49,528 nucleotides of DNA from Aphelidium insulamus (GCA_036784855.1 JAZDSV010000076.1:1-49528); one strand, 5' to 3'; counted from the stretch's first letter, positions 8,263 to 17,572 are shown. Numbers and translations: made by a program. The notes: generated by a model from the letters alone, not told the origin.

Positions 8263-9597
8263 ATGGGTATTTCAAGACGGCGAGTCTTGCGGGGTGTTTT
8301 GGATGGAGCAGCGGTCACGCTTGCGTTACCGCTGCTCAATTGCTTCCTCGATGGCAACGGCACTGCGCTTGCGAGCGGTGAGAAAATCCCCGTGCGTTTC
8401 GGCACATGGTTCTGGGGCCTGGGCGGCAACGCGCCTGTGTTCCTGCCGAAGAAAACTGGCGCCGACTATGATTTGCCCGAGGAAATTGCCTCGTGGGCGC
8501 CGGTGAAGCAGCACATCAACCTGATCTCCGGCTTGACGGCTTTCCGCGATACCGATCCGAACCTCTGCCATTACACCGGCTGGATCATCAACATGAGCGG
8601 CCAGTCGCCAAAGGCTGGCGGCGATAAGCCGGGCGAAACGCTGGATACGACGATCTCGAACCAAATCGGCCGCACCACGCGCTTCAAGACGTTGACGGCT
8701 GCCGCCACCGGCGATGTGCGCTCGACCGTGTCCTATGAAAACGCCAATGCACCGGCAACACCTGAAGTATCGCCGATAAATCTCTATACGCGGTTGTTTG
8801 GCCCAGAGTTCCAGGACCCGAATGCGGACGACTTCAAGCCGAACCCGCGTGTGATGGTGCGCAAAAGCGTGCTTTCGGGCGTGATCGGTGAAATCAAAGG
8901 CATGTCGCAAGAGATCGGCGCTGAGGACAAGCAGCGCCTCGATGAGTACTTGACGGGCTTACGCCACCTCGAGCGCCAATTCGATCAGCAACTGACCAAA
9001 CCCGAACCGATCCCGGCTTGCTATCGCCCGAAGGCGCTAGATGGCGAGCCCGTGTTGGGCGGTGAAGCTGAAGTGGTGGATGTGCGTCACAAGTTGATGA
9101 CCGACCTGATGGTCATGGCAATTGCGTGCAATCAGACCCGTGTGTTCAACATGAACTATTCGAGCCCGCAATCAAACACGATCAAGGCCGGTTACGAAAA
9201 GCCGCATCACACCACGACCCACGAGGAAACGCCCGACGCCGCACTTGGGTATCAGGCGAACCACTCGTGGTTCGTGCGCCGCGCGATGGAATCGTGGGCT
9301 TACTACGTCAATGCGTTCGCGAAGGTGAAAGAGGGCGACGGTACGCTGCTCGACAACGTGCTGATCTATGCGCTGACGGATTGCGGCCATGCGCGCTTCC
9401 ATACACTCGACAAGATGTGCGCCATGACGGCAGGCCGCGCCGGCGGCAAGGTGAAGACCGGCCTGCACATTAACGCTGGCGGCACGACGGTTGCGCGCAT
9501 GGGCTATACAGTCCAGCGCGTCATGGGGCTCGATATCAATTCGTGGGGTGCGCGTAGCAACAACACATCGAAAGAAGTGAGCGAGATTCTCGTATGA
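8263..9597 (+). CDS. DUF1552 Tat-exported protein
   Basis: 444 residues, preceded by a good ribosome binding site (AGAAGGAAACAGCC). The start MGISRRRVLRGVLDGAAVTL is a twin-arginine signal, so it is exported folded, suggesting a cofactor or metal. The body matches DUF1552: RFGTWFWGLGGNAPVFLP near the start, LISGLTAFRD, and a C-terminal half with HHTTTHEE, NHSWFVRRAMESWAYYV and ALTDCGHARFHTLD. The last two contain His and acidic residues that could bind metal. DUF1552 proteins are the regular partner of DUF1592 proteins and are distantly related to the sulfatase/DUF1501 fold. It probably acts in the periplasm with the product of 6556-8250. The function is unproven. Confidence 0.88.
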   Translation: MGISRRRVLRGVLDGAAVTLALPLLNCFLDGNGTALASGEKIPVRFGTWFWGLGGNAPVFLPKKTGADYDLPEEIASWAPVKQHINLISGLTAFRDTDPNLCHYTGWIINMSGQSPKAGGDKPGETLDTTISNQIGRTTRFKTLTAAATGDVRSTVSYENANAPATPEVSPINLYTRLFGPEFQDPNADDFKPNPRVMVRKSVLSGVIGEIKGMSQEIGAEDKQRLDEYLTGLRHLERQFDQQLTKPEPIPACYRPKALDGEPVLGGEAEVVDVRHKLMTDLMVMAIACNQTRVFNMNYSSPQSNTIKAGYEKPHHTTTHEETPDAALGYQANHSWFVRRAMESWAYYVNAFAKVKEGDGTLLDNVLIYALTDCGHARFHTLDKMCAMTAGRAGGKVKTGLHINAGGTTVARMGYTVQRVMGLDINSWGARSNNTSKEVSEILV

Positions 9598-10973
9598 TAC
9601 TGAACATGCGCCACTTCGCCGCGATGCTTGCTGCGGCTATTTTGCTTTCAGCTTGCGACGACGTCGTTGCAGAAAAACAAAGCACGGCTTCGACAACTGA
9701 AGCTTACGTGGAAGAACTGCTGCCGCCCGGCTTCAAGGTGTTGATCTCGCCCTTAGACGGGCCGATCTACACGACGGCTGAGGGCAAGACGCTTTACACC
9801 TGGCCGCGCGCTGAACTGCGTAATGGCGGTACGGCCGACATGAAAGGCTCGGCCTCAGCCTGCGATGATGTCAAACAGACCGAAAGCGCTGGCCTGATGA
9901 GCCCGTATCCGGCTGGCCTTGAGTTGCCGGATCTCGATACGCGGCCGACCTGCGCCCAAGCCTGGCCGCCGGTGATTGCAGCTGAAGGCGCTGTGCCTGT
10001 TGGTAAATGGACGTTGATCGCGCGCCACGATAAGCGCCTGCAATGGGCTTACGACGGCCTCGTGCTTTACACATCGGCTTTAGATAAGCAGCCAGGCGAT
10101 ACCATTGGCGGTAGCAAGCTGTATGCGCGCGACCGTGGTGATGCGCCTGCGCACCGTGTTCCCATCGGCCCGCCCGCCGACGTGCCGGGCCAGTTCATCG
10201 TCGAACAAGAGTATACCGGACGCAAATTGACGCTGGCGAACGGCGTCACTGTCTATACCTTCGACGGCGATGCGCCGAACACATCAAATTGCAATGACGC
10301 TTGCGCTGAAAAATGGACGCCTGTGCTGGCCCCAGAAATCGGCTCGCTTGATCGCAAAGAATGGTCGGTCGTGCAACGCAAGTCAGGCGAGCGGCAATGG
10401 GCCTATCGCGCGAAGCCGCTTTACACCTACACCGGCGATACCGGCCCGCGCATCCAAGAGGGCCTCGATGTAAAAGGCTGGAACACAGTCTATACGCAAT
10501 TGGCCCCCGCATGGCCGCAGACGTTCACCACCCAGGATACACCGGGGGGTATCGTGCTTGCCGATGCGCGCGGCCGTACGATTTACATTTATAACTGCGG
10601 CGATGATGCGCTCGACCAGTTGGCTTGCGATCATCCCGACACGCCTCAAGAGTATAGGTATGCGGTTTGCGGCGGCGGTGATCCGATCCGCTGCGCCAAG
10701 ACATTCCCGTATGTCGTCGCAGGCAAAGACGAGACCAGCATCAATTCAACTTGGACCGTCATTGAGATCGACCCTAGTAGCGGTCACCGCGCAAAGGCCG
10801 GGCAAACCGGTGCCTTGCGGGTGTGGGCGTATCGTGATCGGCCCGTTTACACCTTCATTCGTGATGAAGCGCCCGGCACAGCGCGCGCGCAGTCGTGGGG
10901 TGAATTCTACGGCGCGCGTAACGGATACTTTGCCTTCTGGCTGCGTGTTGAAAAGTTGGGGCGCTATGTCTGA
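9594..10973 (+). CDS. Lipoprotein with Lipoprotein_15 (COG4315-type) repeats
   Basis: 459 residues, start codon overlapping the previous stop (ATGA), so translation is coupled. The signal peptide ends in a lipobox, LLSAC with Cys21, predicting an outer- or inner-membrane lipoprotein. The body holds at least three copies of the Lipoprotein_15 unit. In each unit a G.TLY/VYTF/IYIY strand is followed by a Cys-containing insertion (CDDV, NCNDACAEKWTPV, NCGDDALDQLACDHP), a W.PV segment and a closing QWAYDG.. /LYT strand. Many paired cysteines suggest disulfides. Such lipoproteins often accompany periplasmic redox proteins; here it is a likely partner of the haem protein. A later in-frame ATG at 9606 is an alternative start. 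Confidence 0.82.
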   Translation: MILNMRHFAAMLAAAILLSACDDVVAEKQSTASTTEAYVEELLPPGFKVLISPLDGPIYTTAEGKTLYTWPRAELRNGGTADMKGSASACDDVKQTESAGLMSPYPAGLELPDLDTRPTCAQAWPPVIAAEGAVPVGKWTLIARHDKRLQWAYDGLVLYTSALDKQPGDTIGGSKLYARDRGDAPAHRVPIGPPADVPGQFIVEQEYTGRKLTLANGVTVYTFDGDAPNTSNCNDACAEKWTPVLAPEIGSLDRKEWSVVQRKSGERQWAYRAKPLYTYTGDTGPRIQEGLDVKGWNTVYTQLAPAWPQTFTTQDTPGGIVLADARGRTIYIYNCGDDALDQLACDHPDTPQEYRYAVCGGGDPIRCAKTFPYVVAGKDETSINSTWTVIEIDPSSGHRAKAGQTGALRVWAYRDRPVYTFIRDEAPGTARAQSWGEFYGARNGYFAFWLRVEKLGRYV

Positions 10974-11003
10974 TCGCCCCAACTCGATCATTGGAGACTG
11001 CAC

Positions 11004-12092
11004 ATGAAATATGGTTCGCGCGTTCTTCTCGGTGCCCTTGGGAGTGTCGGGCTGTTCGTAGGAGTAGTTCAGGCTGCTGGCCTGCAAGGCCGTTCAATCG
11101 CCTACGTGATGAACTATGAGTCCAAGGAAATCTACAACACGCCGGACGGCAAGCAGGAATGCCCGGACGGTCTCAACGAGGGCCCGCGCGAGCAATTCAA
11201 GATTTTGTACCCGGAAGCGCCGGGCAAGAAATGGAAGCTGGCTGAAACCCAACTCGCGCGTGAGGCGGAAATCTGGTTTCCGAACACCACGCCCGATCCC
11301 ATTCCATATAAATATGCCGTTGGCCCCATTGCCCGTGGACTGAATCTCGACGGCAAGATTGGACCCAATGATTTCAAAGGCCCTGAAGGCGAGACAGGTA
11401 TCGATAACCAACTTCAACGCGCGTGGGGTTGCGTTGGTATGTACCGGTCGGGTTCGTTCAACGTGGTCCGGTATAACGATTGGCGCAAATATCAATACAA
11501 CACCATCGTCATCGAACTGACCGACGTGGATGATTTGTTGAACGATGACGACGTTACGCTGACGACATACCGTGGTAACGACAAAATCATGACCGACGCG
11601 ACCGGTGCCACGTATCTGCCGGGCGCAACGCAGCGTCTCGATATACGTTGGGGTAAGTCTTATATCCAAAAATTCCACGGACGCATTGTTGACGGCACGC
11701 TGACCACGGATGGCGCTGAGTTTCTGATGCCCTCGGCCGGCAACAGCGCCAGCATCACCGACATTCGTTACTACAACACCCACTGGCGTTTGGACTTAAC
11801 GCCCGAGCGCGCTTTGGGCCTGATGGCCGGCTATATGGACATTGAAGATTGGAATGCGGGCACCAACCAAATTCGCTCGACCCATCACCAGGCCTATGAC
11901 CGTGCGGCGACACCTTCGATTTATCGCGCTATGCGAAAACTGGCCGATTACAAGCCCGATCCAGTAACCGGCGAGAACACAGCAATCTCGATGTCATCGC
12001 GCGTCGGCTTCACGCAGGTGTTCGTGGTCCATCCACCGGCAGCAGTCAGTGAAGAGACTGCTACTGCTGAATCCAAGACAGCCAGCCGCTGA
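11004..12092 (+). CDS. Secreted protein of unknown function
   Basis: 362 residues, ribosome binding site TTGGAG seven bases before the ATG. The first 24 residues (MKYGSRVLLGALGSVGLFVG then VVQA) form a cleavable signal peptide, so the protein is periplasmic or secreted. I recognise no named family. Visible traits are an early Cys (KQECPDG), a WGCVGMYRSG segment about residue 143, acidic clusters (DVDDLLNDDD) and many aromatic residues, the look of a beta-rich globular protein. It sits between the lipoprotein and the creatininase-like gene on the same strand with short gaps, so it belongs to the sigma-54 operon and probably shares the periplasmic task of its neighbours. Confidence 0.8.
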   Translation: MKYGSRVLLGALGSVGLFVGVVQAAGLQGRSIAYVMNYESKEIYNTPDGKQECPDGLNEGPREQFKILYPEAPGKKWKLAETQLAREAEIWFPNTTPDPIPYKYAVGPIARGLNLDGKIGPNDFKGPEGETGIDNQLQRAWGCVGMYRSGSFNVVRYNDWRKYQYNTIVIELTDVDDLLNDDDVTLTTYRGNDKIMTDATGATYLPGATQRLDIRWGKSYIQKFHGRIVDGTLTTDGAEFLMPSAGNSASITDIRYYNTHWRLDLTPERALGLMAGYMDIEDWNAGTNQIRSTHHQAYDRAATPSIYRAMRKLADYKPDPVTGENTAISMSSRVGFTQVFVVHPPAAVSEETATAESKTASR

Positions 12093-12116
12093 TCAAATTT
12101 AGACAAAGAGATTTTC

Positions 12117-12956
12117 ATGCGTAAATCCCTCTTCGCCGCCGCGATGGTCATCGGCCTCGCTTTGACACCTACTGCTTTCGCAGCCACAGAGCCGTTGGTC
12201 GAATTCGATCAGATGACCTGGCTGGAAGTGAAGCAAGCGCTGGCCGAAGGCAAGACAACCGCAATCATCTATACCGGCGGTGTTGAACAGCGCGGCCCGC
12301 ATGTGGTCAACGGTTTGCACAATTTCATCGTGCAGAAGTTAGTGAAGCAAATCGCGCTAAAGCTCGGCAACGCCATCGCGATGCCAGTGCTGCCGTTCAC
12401 ACCCAACAACGCCGACCCGAATTTGCCAGGCACTATCGGCCTGACTAATGACATCCTTGGTGCGGTGCTTGAGCAGATTGCCGAGCAGACCATTACGAAC
12501 GGTTTCAAGAACGTGGTGCTGGCCGGTGACCACGGTGGCGGGCAGGGTGGGCCAAACAATCCCTACGCTGCTGTTGCCAAGAAGCTTGATGCAAAATACA
12601 GCGCGCAAGGCATCCACGTTTACTATTGCGAAGCCTGCTACAAATCCGCGCAGAGCGCGTTCGCCGCATACTTAGCCGAAAACAACCTGCCCGCAAGCGC
12701 GCACGGTGGTATCGCGGACACATCGGAAGCGCTCTATCACCAAGGCACTGAAAACTGGGTGCGGAAAGACAAGCTCGCCACGGCGGTCGGCGACCCCATC
12801 GTGAACGGCAAAGTCGTAGTGGGGCCCAATAGCCCCAAGAACGGCATCGCCGGGGACGCTCGTGGTGCGAAGGCTGAATACGGTAAAGTTCGTGAAGATA
12901 TTAAGATCGATGTCGCTGTGAAGCAGATCCAAGCCTGGATTCCGCCGAAAAAGTAG
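12117..12956 (+). CDS. Secreted creatininase-family protein
   Basis: 279 residues with a signal peptide (MRKSLFAAAMVIGLALTPTA then FA). The creatininase signature is clear: TGGVEQRGPHVVNGLHN (about residues 53-69), NLPGTIGL, and GDHGGGQGG (137-145). In cytosolic creatininase the metal ligands include Glu and His of EQHGPH and an Asp about nine residues on. Here the Glu is kept (E57), the His is Arg (R59) and the Asp position is His (H68). The H68 change recurs in an exported subfamily as I remember it. Metal number or reaction may therefore differ from amidohydrolysis of creatinine. It is the last gene of the first sigma-54 operon; the second promoter region begins right after its stop. Confidence 0.85.
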   Translation: MRKSLFAAAMVIGLALTPTAFAATEPLVEFDQMTWLEVKQALAEGKTTAIIYTGGVEQRGPHVVNGLHNFIVQKLVKQIALKLGNAIAMPVLPFTPNNADPNLPGTIGLTNDILGAVLEQIAEQTITNGFKNVVLAGDHGGGQGGPNNPYAAVAKKLDAKYSAQGIHVYYCEACYKSAQSAFAAYLAENNLPASAHGGIADTSEALYHQGTENWVRKDKLATAVGDPIVNGKVVVGPNSPKNGIAGDARGAKAEYGKVREDIKIDVAVKQIQAWIPPKK

Positions 12957-12964
12957 CGCGAGCT

Positions 12965-13009
12965 GTTGCTGAAGAGACAATTCTGCGCCGTCATCAACAG
13001 CAAACTGTT
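12965..13009 (+). promoter_or_regulatory. Candidate activator sites before the second sigma-54 promoter
   Basis: GTTGCT at 12965-12970 repeats the half-site of the palindrome at 3657-3674, and AACAG-CAAA-CTGTT at 12996-13009 is an inverted repeat of the outer half of that site. They lie about 75-120 bp before the -24 element at 13083, matching the layout of the first promoter. The match is less perfect than the first site, so binding by the same activator is an inference. Confidence 0.5.
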
Positions 13010-13082
13010 TCCATAGCAGCAGGCGCTGCCTCGCAAAAAGCAGAGGTGCACTTATAGCCCCACGTCGGTGCTTATTTCGGTG

Positions 13083-13100
13083 TTGGCACGATATTTGCTC
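13083..13100 (+). promoter_or_regulatory. Sigma-54 (-24/-12) promoter of the transporter/lyase operon
   Basis: TTGGCACGATATTTGCTC matches the sigma-54 consensus, with GG (13085-13086) and GC (13097-13098) twelve bases apart. The predicted start is near 13109, where the 12-mer GAGCGCGCTGCG (13109-13120) sits exactly as it does after the first promoter. The MFS gene begins at 13178. Confidence 0.9.
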
Positions 13101-13177
13101 AATCAATAGAGCGCGCTGCGATTGGGATCAGGGATTTCAGGCGTCAGTCATCGTCTTTGAAAGCCTGCAGGAATTTC

Positions 13178-14491
13178 ATGTCAGATCACGCCGCAATAGC
13201 AAGTCGCAAAGTCTTCTGGCGCCTCGTGCCATGGTGCACGTTGATCTACGTGGTGGCGTATATTGATCGCGTCAATGTCGGCTTCGCGGCCTTGTCCATG
13301 AACAAGGAATTGGGGCTGACCGCCACCACCTTCGGCATCGCCAATACGGTGTTGTTCACGCTTTACACCGCTTTCGAAGTGCCCAGCAGCCTGTTGTTAA
13401 TGCGTTACGGCATTAAGCGTTGGTTGCCGTGCATCATGGTCGGCTGGGGCATCGCCTCGGCGTGCACCATGTTCGCGGTTGGCCCTTACAGCCTCTATTC
13501 ACTGCGGGGCTTGGTTGGTCTTGCGGAAGCGGGGCTGCTGCCGGGCATGTTGTATTATCTCAGCCGATGGTTCCCCGCGGGCGAACGCGCCAAGGCGAAT
13601 TCATTGTTCCTGGTCTCGCTGCCGCTGGCGATGGCTGTAGGTGGCCCGTTGTCAGGCGCGATCATGAGTTTAGATGGCCTGCTCGGACTTTCTGGGTGGC
13701 GCTGGCTGTTCTTGCTGGAAGGCGCACCACCAATCTTCATGGCCATCGCTGTTTTCTTATGGCTGCCCAGCAAACCTGCTGATGCACGTTGGCTAACCCC
13801 CGAAGAGCGCGCAGCCCTGCAAAAGCGACTTGATCAGGAGCGCTTGGAACCAAAAGCATCTACTGGTGATCGCACCTGGAAGGACGTTGTGAATGCGCCA
13901 GTGATCGTCCTCGCGGTTGCATATTTCTGCGTCATCGCAACAGTCAACACCATCGGTGTATGGACGCCTCAGATCATCAAAGAAGTCACGGGAACCGATG
14001 CGTCGCGAACGTTCCTGATCGGCGTGCTGACAGCGATACCGCCTTTAATTGCCGCTGTCGGAATGATGACGGTCAGTTGGAACTCCGACCGTACAGGCGA
14101 GCGCGTTTGGCATCTGGCTGCCGTTATGGCTGCCGCCGCAGTCGGGTGGGCGCTTATTGTGCTGCTGCCGACGTCAGGCCTTAAGATCGCGGGTCTGTCG
14201 CTGTGCGCTATGGGCGGCTATTCAGCCATGGCGCTTTTCTGGAGTGTGGGCACAAAATATGTGCCGCATCGCAGCCAAGCTGTCGGCATCGCAGCCATTC
14301 AAAGCGTGGGTAATTTGGCATCCATTTCAAGTCCCACCGTTATCGGTGCTCTGCGCGACGCCACCCATAATTTTTATGCCGGCGCGCTGTATACGACGGC
14401 CCTGCTTGTCACAGGCGTCGCGCTGCTGCTGCTCGTTACCAAAGGCGGACATGGCAAAGCGGCCTTGGCGACGGCCGAAAGCAAGGCATAA
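13178..14491 (+). CDS. MFS transporter, anion:cation symporter-like
   Basis: 437 residues, about 12 membrane spans. Start ATG 13178 is preceded by GCAGGA; a TTG seven codons upstream is possible but less likely. Family marks of the ACS group of MFS proteins are visible: [20 protein letters not shown] in the first span, [67 protein letters not shown], then a cytoplasmic loop with [12 protein letters not shown] members carry organic anions, including carboxylates and amino-acid-like acids. As first gene behind the second sigma-54 promoter it probably imports the substrate of the lyase and racemase that follow, possibly a sulfonate or D-amino acid. That substrate is an inference. Confidence 0.9.
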   Translation: MSDHAAIASRKVFWRLVPWCTLIYVVAYIDRVNVGFAALSMNKELGLTATTFGIANTVLFTLYTAFEVPSSLLLMRYGIKRWLPCIMVGWGIASACTMFAVGPYSLYSLRGLVGLAEAGLLPGMLYYLSRWFPAGERAKANSLFLVSLPLAMAVGGPLSGAIMSLDGLLGLSGWRWLFLLEGAPPIFMAIAVFLWLPSKPADARWLTPEERAALQKRLDQERLEPKASTGDRTWKDVVNAPVIVLAVAYFCVIATVNTIGVWTPQIIKEVTGTDASRTFLIGVLTAIPPLIAAVGMMTVSWNSDRTGERVWHLAAVMAAAAVGWALIVLLPTSGLKIAGLSLCAMGGYSAMALFWSVGTKYVPHRSQAVGIAAIQSVGNLASISSPTVIGALRDATHNFYAGALYTTALLVTGVALLLLVTKGGHGKAALATAESKA

Positions 14492-14537
14492 TCGGCACCT
14501 CTGGTGGCCGGATCAGATATATCTCACAGGAGTTCCT

Positions 14538-15548
14538 ATGCATCTTTCTCGTTTTCCGCGCCAACGCCTTGGGCACTTGCCAACACCGTTGGAGCCGATG
14601 GAGCGGCTGTCGAAGCATCTCGGCGGTCCACGCCTGTGGATCAAGCGCGATGACTGCACCGGGCTTTCGACCGGCGGCAATAAAACGCGCAAGCTTGAAT
14701 TCTTGCTGGGCGATGCCCTTGCCAAGGGGGCCGACACACTGATTACGCAAGGTGCCACGCAATCCAACCATGCGCGGCAGACAGCCGCAGCTGCAGCGAA
14801 GTTTGGTTTGAACTGCCATCTGCTGCTGGAAGACCGCACCGGTGATGCCTCGCCGGAGTACACGCTGAGCGGCAACGTTCTGTTAGATCGATTACACGGC
14901 GCGACGATTTCAAAACGTCCCGGTGGCGCTGACATGAATGCCGAGATGGAAAAACTTGCGGCTGACTTGCGCGCGAAAGGCAAGAAGCCGTACGTGATCC
15001 CCGGCGGTGGCTCAAACCCTGTTGGCGCGCTTGGGTATGTCAATGCGGTGTTCGAGTTGGTGTCTCAAGCCAACGATATCGGACTCAAGATCGCACATGT
15101 CGTGCACGCGACCGGCAGCGCCGGGACGCAAGCCGGGTTGGTCACAGGTCTTGTCGCGCTGAATGCGCAAATCCCGGTGTTAGGCATCGGCGTGCGCGCA
15201 CCGAAAGAGAAACAAGAACAAGCCGTGTTCGACCTTGCATCACGCACGGCGGATCACCTAGGCGTTTCAGGCATCGTGAAGCGCGAGCACGTCGTTGCGA
15301 ATACCGATTACGTTGGGGCGGGATACGGCATTCCGACCCCAGGCATGGTCGCGGCGCTGAAACTGGTGGCGCAAACGGAAGCGATCCTGCTTGATCCGGT
15401 TTACAGCGGCAAAGGTGCCGATGGCCTGATCGATCTTGTGAAAAAAGGGTTCTTCGCCAAAGACAGCGACGTTGTGTTCATCCACACTGGTGGTTCTTCA
15501 GGGCTGTTTGGATATCCAAACGCATTTGACTTGCCGGGTTATGTCTAA
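14538..15548 (+). CDS. cuyA: D-cysteine desulfhydrase / L-cysteate sulfo-lyase (PLP)
   Basis: 336 residues, start at ATG 14538 behind CAGGAG; the open frame upstream is a shadow of the transporter. It is a PLP enzyme of the ACC-deaminase/D-cysteine desulfhydrase fold. [27 protein letters not shown] (PLP lysine in GGNKTRK), [41 protein letters not shown] and [11 protein letters not shown] are all present. The active site has Ser in DPVYSGKG and Thr in HTGG, the D-cysteine desulfhydrase/cysteate-lyase pattern, not the Glu and Leu of true ACC deaminases. The product is expected to release sulfide from D-cysteine or sulfite from cysteate, with pyruvate and ammonia. Overall it resembles CuyA of marine alphaproteobacteria, so the symbol is tentative. 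Overlap with the racemase start implies coupled translation. Confidence 0.82.
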   Translation: MHLSRFPRQRLGHLPTPLEPMERLSKHLGGPRLWIKRDDCTGLSTGGNKTRKLEFLLGDALAKGADTLITQGATQSNHARQTAAAAAKFGLNCHLLLEDRTGDASPEYTLSGNVLLDRLHGATISKRPGGADMNAEMEKLAADLRAKGKKPYVIPGGGSNPVGALGYVNAVFELVSQANDIGLKIAHVVHATGSAGTQAGLVTGLVALNAQIPVLGIGVRAPKEKQEQAVFDLASRTADHLGVSGIVKREHVVANTDYVGAGYGIPTPGMVAALKLVAQTEAILLDPVYSGKGADGLIDLVKKGFFAKDSDVVFIHTGGSSGLFGYPNAFDLPGYV

Positions 15549-16257
15549 CAATTCAACACACGAGAAAATCGTCGGCGTTATCGGCGGCATGGGCCCTGAG
15601 GCCACTGTCGATTTCATGCGACGGTTGGTCGCGGCCACACCGGCGCGTGACGACGCCGATCATTTGCATGTGCTCGTCGACAACAATCCGAAGGTGCCCT
15701 CGCGCATCGCTGCGTTGATCGAGAAAACGGGCGAGGACCCCACACCTGTTCTGTGTGCCATGGCGAAAGGCTTGCAGACTCAAGGCGCAGATTTTCTGGT
15801 CGTTCCGTGTAACACCGCGCACTATTACCTGCCTGCAATCGCGCGCAGCGTCGATATTCCGGTTCTGGATATGATCGCGCTTACGATTGCAGCGCTGAGC
15901 AAGCTTGAACCCAAGCCCAAACGCATTGGGATGCTCGCCTCTCCGGCAGTTCGGCTTGTTGGTCTTTATGCGGCGAGTCTCGAACAGGCTGGTTTCGATG
16001 CACTCTTCCCCAATGCCGAAGATGAAGCGCGTCTGTTGGCCGTCATTCGTGCCGTTAAGGCAGGAAAAATTACCGCAGATCATCGCGCGGACTATGCGGC
16101 TGTCGCTGCCCATTTGACCGATGCTGGAGCCGATGCCTTCTTGATCGCGTGCACAGAGCTGTCTGTGATCGGGCCGCCAGCGGGCGTCGCCAAGCCTTCG
16201 ACCGATACATTGGATGTGCTTGTCGCAGCCACAATTGCAACTGCGCAACGCCCGTGA
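15541..16257 (+). CDS. Aspartate/glutamate racemase family protein
   Basis: 238 residues. The start ATG 15541 overlaps the last eight bases of the lyase gene; the frame is open further upstream but only as a shadow. Family marks: [20 protein letters not shown] at the N terminus, [10 protein letters not shown], and both catalytic cysteines, in [11 protein letters not shown] and IACTELSVI. It is therefore a PLP-independent two-base racemase. The context points to an amino-acid-like substrate. Cysteate is a close sulfonate analogue of aspartate, so converting D-cysteate to the L form for the lyase, or supplying D-cysteine, is a reasonable inference but not shown. It is the last gene of the second sigma-54 operon before the regulator. 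Confidence 0.87.
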   Translation: MSNNSTHEKIVGVIGGMGPEATVDFMRRLVAATPARDDADHLHVLVDNNPKVPSRIAALIEKTGEDPTPVLCAMAKGLQTQGADFLVVPCNTAHYYLPAIARSVDIPVLDMIALTIAALSKLEPKPKRIGMLASPAVRLVGLYAASLEQAGFDALFPNAEDEARLLAVIRAVKAGKITADHRADYAAVAAHLTDAGADAFLIACTELSVIGPPAGVAKPSTDTLDVLVAATIATAQRP

Positions 16258-16285
16258 ACTGAACGTTTCTCGGCGGCCCGTATAA

Positions 16286-16300
16286 GGGAAAAACATTCCC
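16286..16300. promoter_or_regulatory. Palindrome upstream of the sigma-54 activator gene
   Basis: GGGAA-AAACA-TTCCC is a 15-bp inverted repeat in the 175-bp gap before the activator gene. A longer-range pair AGGCCCA (16314-16320) and TGGGCCT (16356-16362) could form a stem in the leader. No sigma-54 element is seen here, so the regulator probably has its own housekeeping promoter. The palindrome is a candidate operator for whatever controls it (for example a sulfur-status regulator); the binding protein is unknown. Confidence 0.35.
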
Positions 16301-16432
16301 CATATGCGTATTAAGGCCCATTTGCTGCTGATTTATGCGCGACCGCACGCACCCTTGGGCCTCAAATTCATAAATGCCGCGCTGCTGAATTAATGGCAAG
16401 ACATACACATTTATGCGTAAACCACCGCCGAT

Positions 16433-17554
16433 ATGACCGTTGCCGCCGTGAAAAATAACCCTGAAGACGCCGACATGCCGAACGGCGTGGGCGATAAGGT
16501 CGTCACATTCGAAAACCCAGCGGCTTATGCGCGGACCATCCGCGCAACGGCGCTGGTCTTCGAAGATCCGCGCTCACGCGAATTGCACGAGCGCATGCTG
16601 CGTCTGTCGCGCAGTGATGCGACGGTGCTGATTATCGGCGAAACAGGAACGGGTAAGGAACTGGTTGCACGCCAGTTGCACCGCTTCAGCCAACGCGCCA
16701 ATGGCCCATTCATCGCTGTCAATTGCGCGGCTTTGCCAGAGCACTTAGTGGAAAGTGAACTCTTTGGCCATGAGAAGGGTGCGTTCACAGGCGCGATCAG
16801 TCAGAAAAAAGGTTGGTTCGAAGCGGCCAGCGGCGGCACGCTGTTTCTAGATGAAGTCGGCGACTTGCCTTTAGCGACGCAAGTTAAAATCCTGCGTGTG
16901 CTTCAGGAACGCGAAATTAGCCGCGTTGGCAGCCGTGCTTCTATTTCAATTGATATTCGCTTTGTCGCTGCGACTAACGTGAAGCTGGAAGAAGCGGTTG
17001 CCGCCGGACGTTTCCGCGAAGATCTTTATTACCGCCTCAATGTGGCGCGCCTGGATTTACCGCCGCTGCGTGAGCGTCCGGGTGATATCTTGCCGTTGGT
17101 TGATTACTTCGTGCGGCTTTATCAAGATCGTTTAGGTTTAGCGCCTGTAAAACTTTCAGAAAGTGCAGCAGATGTTCTGCGCGCGTATCCGTGGCCGGGA
17201 AATATTCGCGAACTCGAAAACGTCACGCAGCACGCATTGTTGGTGATGCGCGACAATGTAGTCCAGCCACGTGATTTGAATTTAACCAGCTATAAGCTGC
17301 TCAAGCCCGAAGTCGAAGAGCAGCGTTTGCAGTCTATTGCGGTATTGGGAGCGGGGGCCAATACAACTGCGCTAAAAGCCGCGCTATCAGATATCTTTAA
17401 GGCTGGCGGACCGTCGATTTTTGCCACGATCGACGAGGAAGTAATTCGTACAGCGTTCGACCACTGCAATCATAACCAAGTGCAGACGGCGAACCTACTG
17501 GGCATTAGCCGTAACATTCTGCGCCACCGCTTAAAGCAGTACGCCCTCATCTGA
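16433..17554 (+). CDS. Sigma-54-dependent activator without sensor domain (SfnR-like)
   Basis: 373 residues. After only about 40 residues it enters the AAA+ domain of enhancer-binding proteins. Walker A is GETGTGKE (69-76), the sigma-54 contact loop is GAFTGA (116-121), Walker B is GGTLFLDE (134-141), and [11 protein letters not shown] and the [12 protein letters not shown] sensor II region follow. A Fis-type helix-turn-helix ends the protein ([19 protein letters not shown]). There is no receiver, GAF or PAS domain, so activity must be set by expression or a partner protein. The segment [16 protein letters not shown] and the C terminus resemble SfnR, which activates sulfone and sulfonate use during sulfate limitation; this assignment is from memory of the family. 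It lies just after the cysteate-lyase/racemase operon and is the obvious activator of the promoters at 3747 and 13083. Confidence 0.9.
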   Translation: MTVAAVKNNPEDADMPNGVGDKVVTFENPAAYARTIRATALVFEDPRSRELHERMLRLSRSDATVLIIGETGTGKELVARQLHRFSQRANGPFIAVNCAALPEHLVESELFGHEKGAFTGAISQKKGWFEAASGGTLFLDEVGDLPLATQVKILRVLQEREISRVGSRASISIDIRFVAATNVKLEEAVAAGRFREDLYYRLNVARLDLPPLRERPGDILPLVDYFVRLYQDRLGLAPVKLSESAADVLRAYPWPGNIRELENVTQHALLVMRDNVVQPRDLNLTSYKLLKPEVEEQRLQSIAVLGAGANTTALKAALSDIFKAGGPSIFATIDEEVIRTAFDHCNHNQVQTANLLGISRNILRHRLKQYALI

Positions 17555-17572
17555 CGGCGTCAGCAACGTTGC

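Noticed and set aside
14538-15548. ACC deaminase
   Set aside because: The active-site pair is Ser (VYSGKG) and Thr (HTGG), the D-cysteine desulfhydrase/cysteate-lyase pattern; ACC deaminases have Glu and Leu there.
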